The translations under genes were made by a program, and so were the position numbers. Positions 21,834 to 23,929 of a stretch of DNA of 23,929 nucleotides are shown here, piece after piece. Source of the stretch: Oscillospiraceae bacterium (lineage in GTDB: Bacteria; Bacillota_A; Clostridia; Oscillospirales; CAG-272). The notes beneath the pieces were generated by a model that saw nothing but the letters and a program-made list of their open reading frames with translations, did not search any database and was not told the origin of the DNA. The stretch is from positions 1-23,929 of the forward strand of contig SVSO01000016.1 of assembly GCA_015064195.1 (NCBI GenBank). The letters are read 5' to 3'. Positions within the stretch are counted from its first letter, which is position 1. The number at the start of each line of letters is the position of its first letter.

Positions 21834-23216
21834 ATGGAAAAACGTGAGAGCTTCAAATCCCACATCGGCTTTCTGCTGGTGAGCGCGGGATGCGCCATCG
21901 GCATCGGCAATGTGTGGAAATTCCCCTATGTCGCCGGACAGAACGGCGGCGGCGTATTTGTGCTGTTTTATCTGATCTTTCTCTTGATCCTCGGCGTGCC
22001 CGTGCTTTCCATGGAGCTTGCCGTGGGACGTGCCAGCCGTCAGAGCGCGGTGGAAGCCTACCGCACACTGGAAAAGCCCGGCCATAAGTGGCATTTTCAT
22101 GGCGTGATCTGCATTATCGGCAACATTCTGCTGATGATGTATTACACCACCGTCTGCGGCTGGATGTTCAACTATTTCTTCAAATTCATGACCGGAACTT
22201 TCGAGAATCTGCCCGCAGCGGCGGACGGTTCGGTGAAGGAAGCGGTGGCGGATGTGTTCACCGCCATGCAGCACAACACGCTTGAGGTGCTGATCTTCAC
22301 CTTCCTCACCATCATCATCGGCTTCGTCGTGGTCAGCTTCGGCCTGCAGAACGGCATCGAGCGCATCACCAAGGTTATGATGACCGGCCTGCTGCTGCTC
22401 ATCGTGGTGCTGGCGGTCAATTCCTGCCTGCTTCCCGGCGCATCGGAGGGCGTGAAATTCTATCTCCTGCCCGATTTTGCCCGCGCCGCCGAGGTTGGCA
22501 TCTTCAACGTGATGACCGCGGCCATGAATCAGGCCTTCTTCACCCTGTCTCTCGGCATGGCGTCCATGGAGATCTTCGGCAGCTATATGTCAAAGGATCG
22601 GACGCTGGTGACGGAATCCGTGCAGATCTGCGTGCTGGATACCTTTGTCGCGCTGATGAGCGGCATGATCATCTTCCCGGCCTGCTTCTCCTTCGGCGTT
22701 CAGCCGGATGCCGGCCCTCCGCTGATCTTCGAGACGCTGCCCAACGTGTTTGCCAATATGGCCGGCGGACGCATCTGGGGTACGCTGTTCTTCCTGTTCA
22801 TGACCTTCGCCAGCTTCACCACGGTCATCGCCGTGTTTGAAAATATCATCCGCAGCCTGATGGATTCCCTCGGCTGGAAGCGCATCAAGACGGTCATCAT
22901 CAGCGGTGTGGGACTGCTCATTCTCAGTCTGCCCTGCGTATTCGGCGACGGCATCTGGGAAAATGTGACCCTCATCGGCGGCCGGGATATCCTCAACACC
23001 GAGGATTTTATCGTGTCCAACATCATCCTGCCCGTGGGATCGCTCATTTATCTGCTGTTCTGCGTGACACGGTTTGGCTGGGGCTTCGATAATTACCTCG
23101 AGGAATGCAATACGGGCAAGGGCATCAGAATGCCGGCCATGTTCCGCCATTATTTCCGCTTTGTCATGCCCATCCTCATCCTCGTCATTCTGATCAACGG
23201 TCTGATCCCGGCATAA
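21834..23216 (+). CDS. Sodium-dependent transporter, NSS/SNF family
   Basis: This 460-residue integral membrane protein belongs to the neurotransmitter:sodium symporter family (LeuT fold), importing an amino acid or related amine with sodium. The family signature lies in the first membrane helix: GFLLVSAGCAIGIGNVWKFP at about residues 12-31, followed by YVAGQNGGGVFVLFY. About eleven to twelve hydrophobic helices follow; NQAFFTLSLGMASMEIFGSY is the unwound helix-6 region and FASFTTVIAVFENI helix 8. TTGGAGG lies before ATG 21834. Three bases separate its stop from the next permease gene, so the two are probably one transcript. The substrate cannot be read from sequence. Confidence 0.94.
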   Translation: MEKRESFKSHIGFLLVSAGCAIGIGNVWKFPYVAGQNGGGVFVLFYLIFLLILGVPVLSMELAVGRASRQSAVEAYRTLEKPGHKWHFHGVICIIGNILLMMYYTTVCGWMFNYFFKFMTGTFENLPAAADGSVKEAVADVFTAMQHNTLEVLIFTFLTIIIGFVVVSFGLQNGIERITKVMMTGLLLLIVVLAVNSCLLPGASEGVKFYLLPDFARAAEVGIFNVMTAAMNQAFFTLSLGMASMEIFGSYMSKDRTLVTESVQICVLDTFVALMSGMIIFPACFSFGVQPDAGPPLIFETLPNVFANMAGGRIWGTLFFLFMTFASFTTVIAVFENIIRSLMDSLGWKRIKTVIISGVGLLILSLPCVFGDGIWENVTLIGGRDILNTEDFIVSNIILPVGSLIYLLFCVTRFGWGFDNYLEECNTGKGIRMPAMFRHYFRFVMPILILVILINGLIPA

Positions 23217-23219
23217 ACG

Positions 23220-23929
23220 ATGGAATATTTCTGGTATATTATCGCATCGCTGGGGGCGGGCATCGGCACGGGTCTTGCGGGACTTTCCGCCGCCACCGTC
23301 ATGGTGCCCATCCTCATCGTGCTCTGCCCCTCCTTTGCATCGGAGGCAGGCGCGTATCATGCCACCGCCATCGCGCTTGCTTCGGACATTCTCGGTTCCG
23401 CAGTGACGACGGCCATCTACATGAAGCATAAAAACATCGATCTGCGGCGCGGATGGATCATGCTCACCTGCATCGTGGGAATGTGCATCGCCGGCAGCTT
23501 TGCCGCATGGCACGCGGGCAATGTGGTGCTGGGCAGCTTCTCGCTGTTTCTCACCTTCGCCATCGGCATCCGCTTCCTCGTGAAGCCGGATACCGAGAAA
23601 AAAGATCCCGCAGAGAAAGGCGCGGGACTTGATGCCAAGGGCATCGCCGTGTCCCTGTTCTTCGGCTTGACCATCGGCTTCGGCACGGGCTTTTTCGGCA
23701 CGGGCGGCGGCATGATGATGCTGGTGGTGTTCACCGCATTCCTCGGCATGGAGCGAAAGGCCGCCGTGGGAACCAGCACCTTCATCATGACCTTCACCGC
23801 GCTCATCGCATCGGTGAGCCACATCATGATCGATCCGGCCATTGCGCTGGAACGCTGGGATGCGCTGGTCATCTGCATCGTCGTCGCAACACTGGCATCC
23901 ATCGTGTCGGCGCAGTTTGCCAATCGGGT
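23220..23929 (+). CDS. TauE/SafE (TSUP) family permease, cut by window end
   Basis: The frame stays open to the last base, giving 236 residues of a normal ~250-300. It has repeated hydrophobic helices and the two half-motifs of the family: GAGIGTGLAGLSAATVMVPI near residue 13 and GFGTGFFGTGGGMMMLVV near residue 155, each followed by GAYHATAIAL or AAVGTSTFIM-type segments. TSUP members move anions such as sulfite, sulfonates or organic acids across the membrane. No ribosome site precedes ATG 23220, and the preceding stop is only 3 bases away, so translation is probably coupled to the sodium symporter gene. The substrate is unknown. Confidence 0.88.
   Translation, partial: MEYFWYIIASLGAGIGTGLAGLSAATVMVPILIVLCPSFASEAGAYHATAIALASDILGSAVTTAIYMKHKNIDLRRGWIMLTCIVGMCIAGSFAAWHAGNVVLGSFSLFLTFAIGIRFLVKPDTEKKDPAEKGAGLDAKGIAVSLFFGLTIGFGTGFFGTGGGMMMLVVFTAFLGMERKAAVGTSTFIMTFTALIASVSHIMIDPAIALERWDALVICIVVATLASIVSAQFANR

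Noticed and set aside
1..23929. CRISPR arrays, tRNA genes, insertion sequences, phage or defence genes
   Set aside because: No regularly spaced repeats, tRNA-like cloverleaf, transposase or phage motifs were seen; the repeats found are promoter- or terminator-linked pairs.

Overview
The window looks like chromosomal DNA of a moderately GC-rich member of the Bacillota (Clostridia), probably a gut or other anaerobic carbohydrate degrader. This rests on strong AGGAGG-type ribosome sites, consensus TTGACA-17-TATAAT promoters, Clostridia-type families (large lipoprotein solute-binding protein, manganese catalase, YitT membrane protein, CofE-like protein of about 400 residues) and many AraC regulators. 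No tRNA, rRNA, CRISPR array, insertion sequence or phage gene was seen. Assignment to a family or genus is not possible from the sequence alone.

Layout. (1) 1-1,100: 5'-truncated window edge with an MBL-fold hydrolase (minus) diverging from a manganese catalase with a clear terminator. (2) 1,258-4,707: AraC regulator diverging from an orphan lipoprotein solute-binding protein, then a second AraC regulator. (3) 4,766-9,672: an enolase-superfamily sugar-acid dehydratase (minus), a third AraC regulator (minus), a cytoplasmic GH10-type hydrolase and a frameshifted clan GH-A-type hydrolase. (4) 9,724-13,670: a minus-strand operon yitT-like / Crp-Fnr regulator / 886-residue glycosidase-like protein. 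(5) 13,820-17,475: a plus-strand operon of FAD-dependent oxidoreductase, L-ribulokinase (araB) and a broken AraC gene, each joined to the next by an ATGA stop/start overlap. (6) 17,560-19,551: N-acetylneuraminate lyase (nanA-like) and an Asp-box sialidase-like protein. (7) 19,600-23,929: housekeeping-like genes: CofE-like ligase diverging from purC, then a sodium:neurotransmitter-symporter-family transporter and a TauE/SafE-family permease cut by the window end.

How it fits together. Regions 2-6 read as a catabolic island for plant or host glycans and sugar acids: small, separately regulated units, each with its own AraC- or Crp-type regulator, and cytoplasmic enzymes without signal peptides. 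This suggests that short oligosaccharides are imported and then cut inside the cell. The only transport component for sugars is one solute-binding lipoprotein with no permease beside it, so permeases must lie elsewhere.

The most informative non-coding signal is a 43-bp near-repeat (35/43 identical) found only at two places: in the leader of the AraC gene at 3,844 and against the -35 of the dehydratase gene. Each copy has half-sites 21 bp apart, which ties that regulator to that enzyme. Two genes (8,664-9,672 and 16,761-17,475) have broken reading frames. One is a single-base change in an A6 run; the other looks like an internal deletion.
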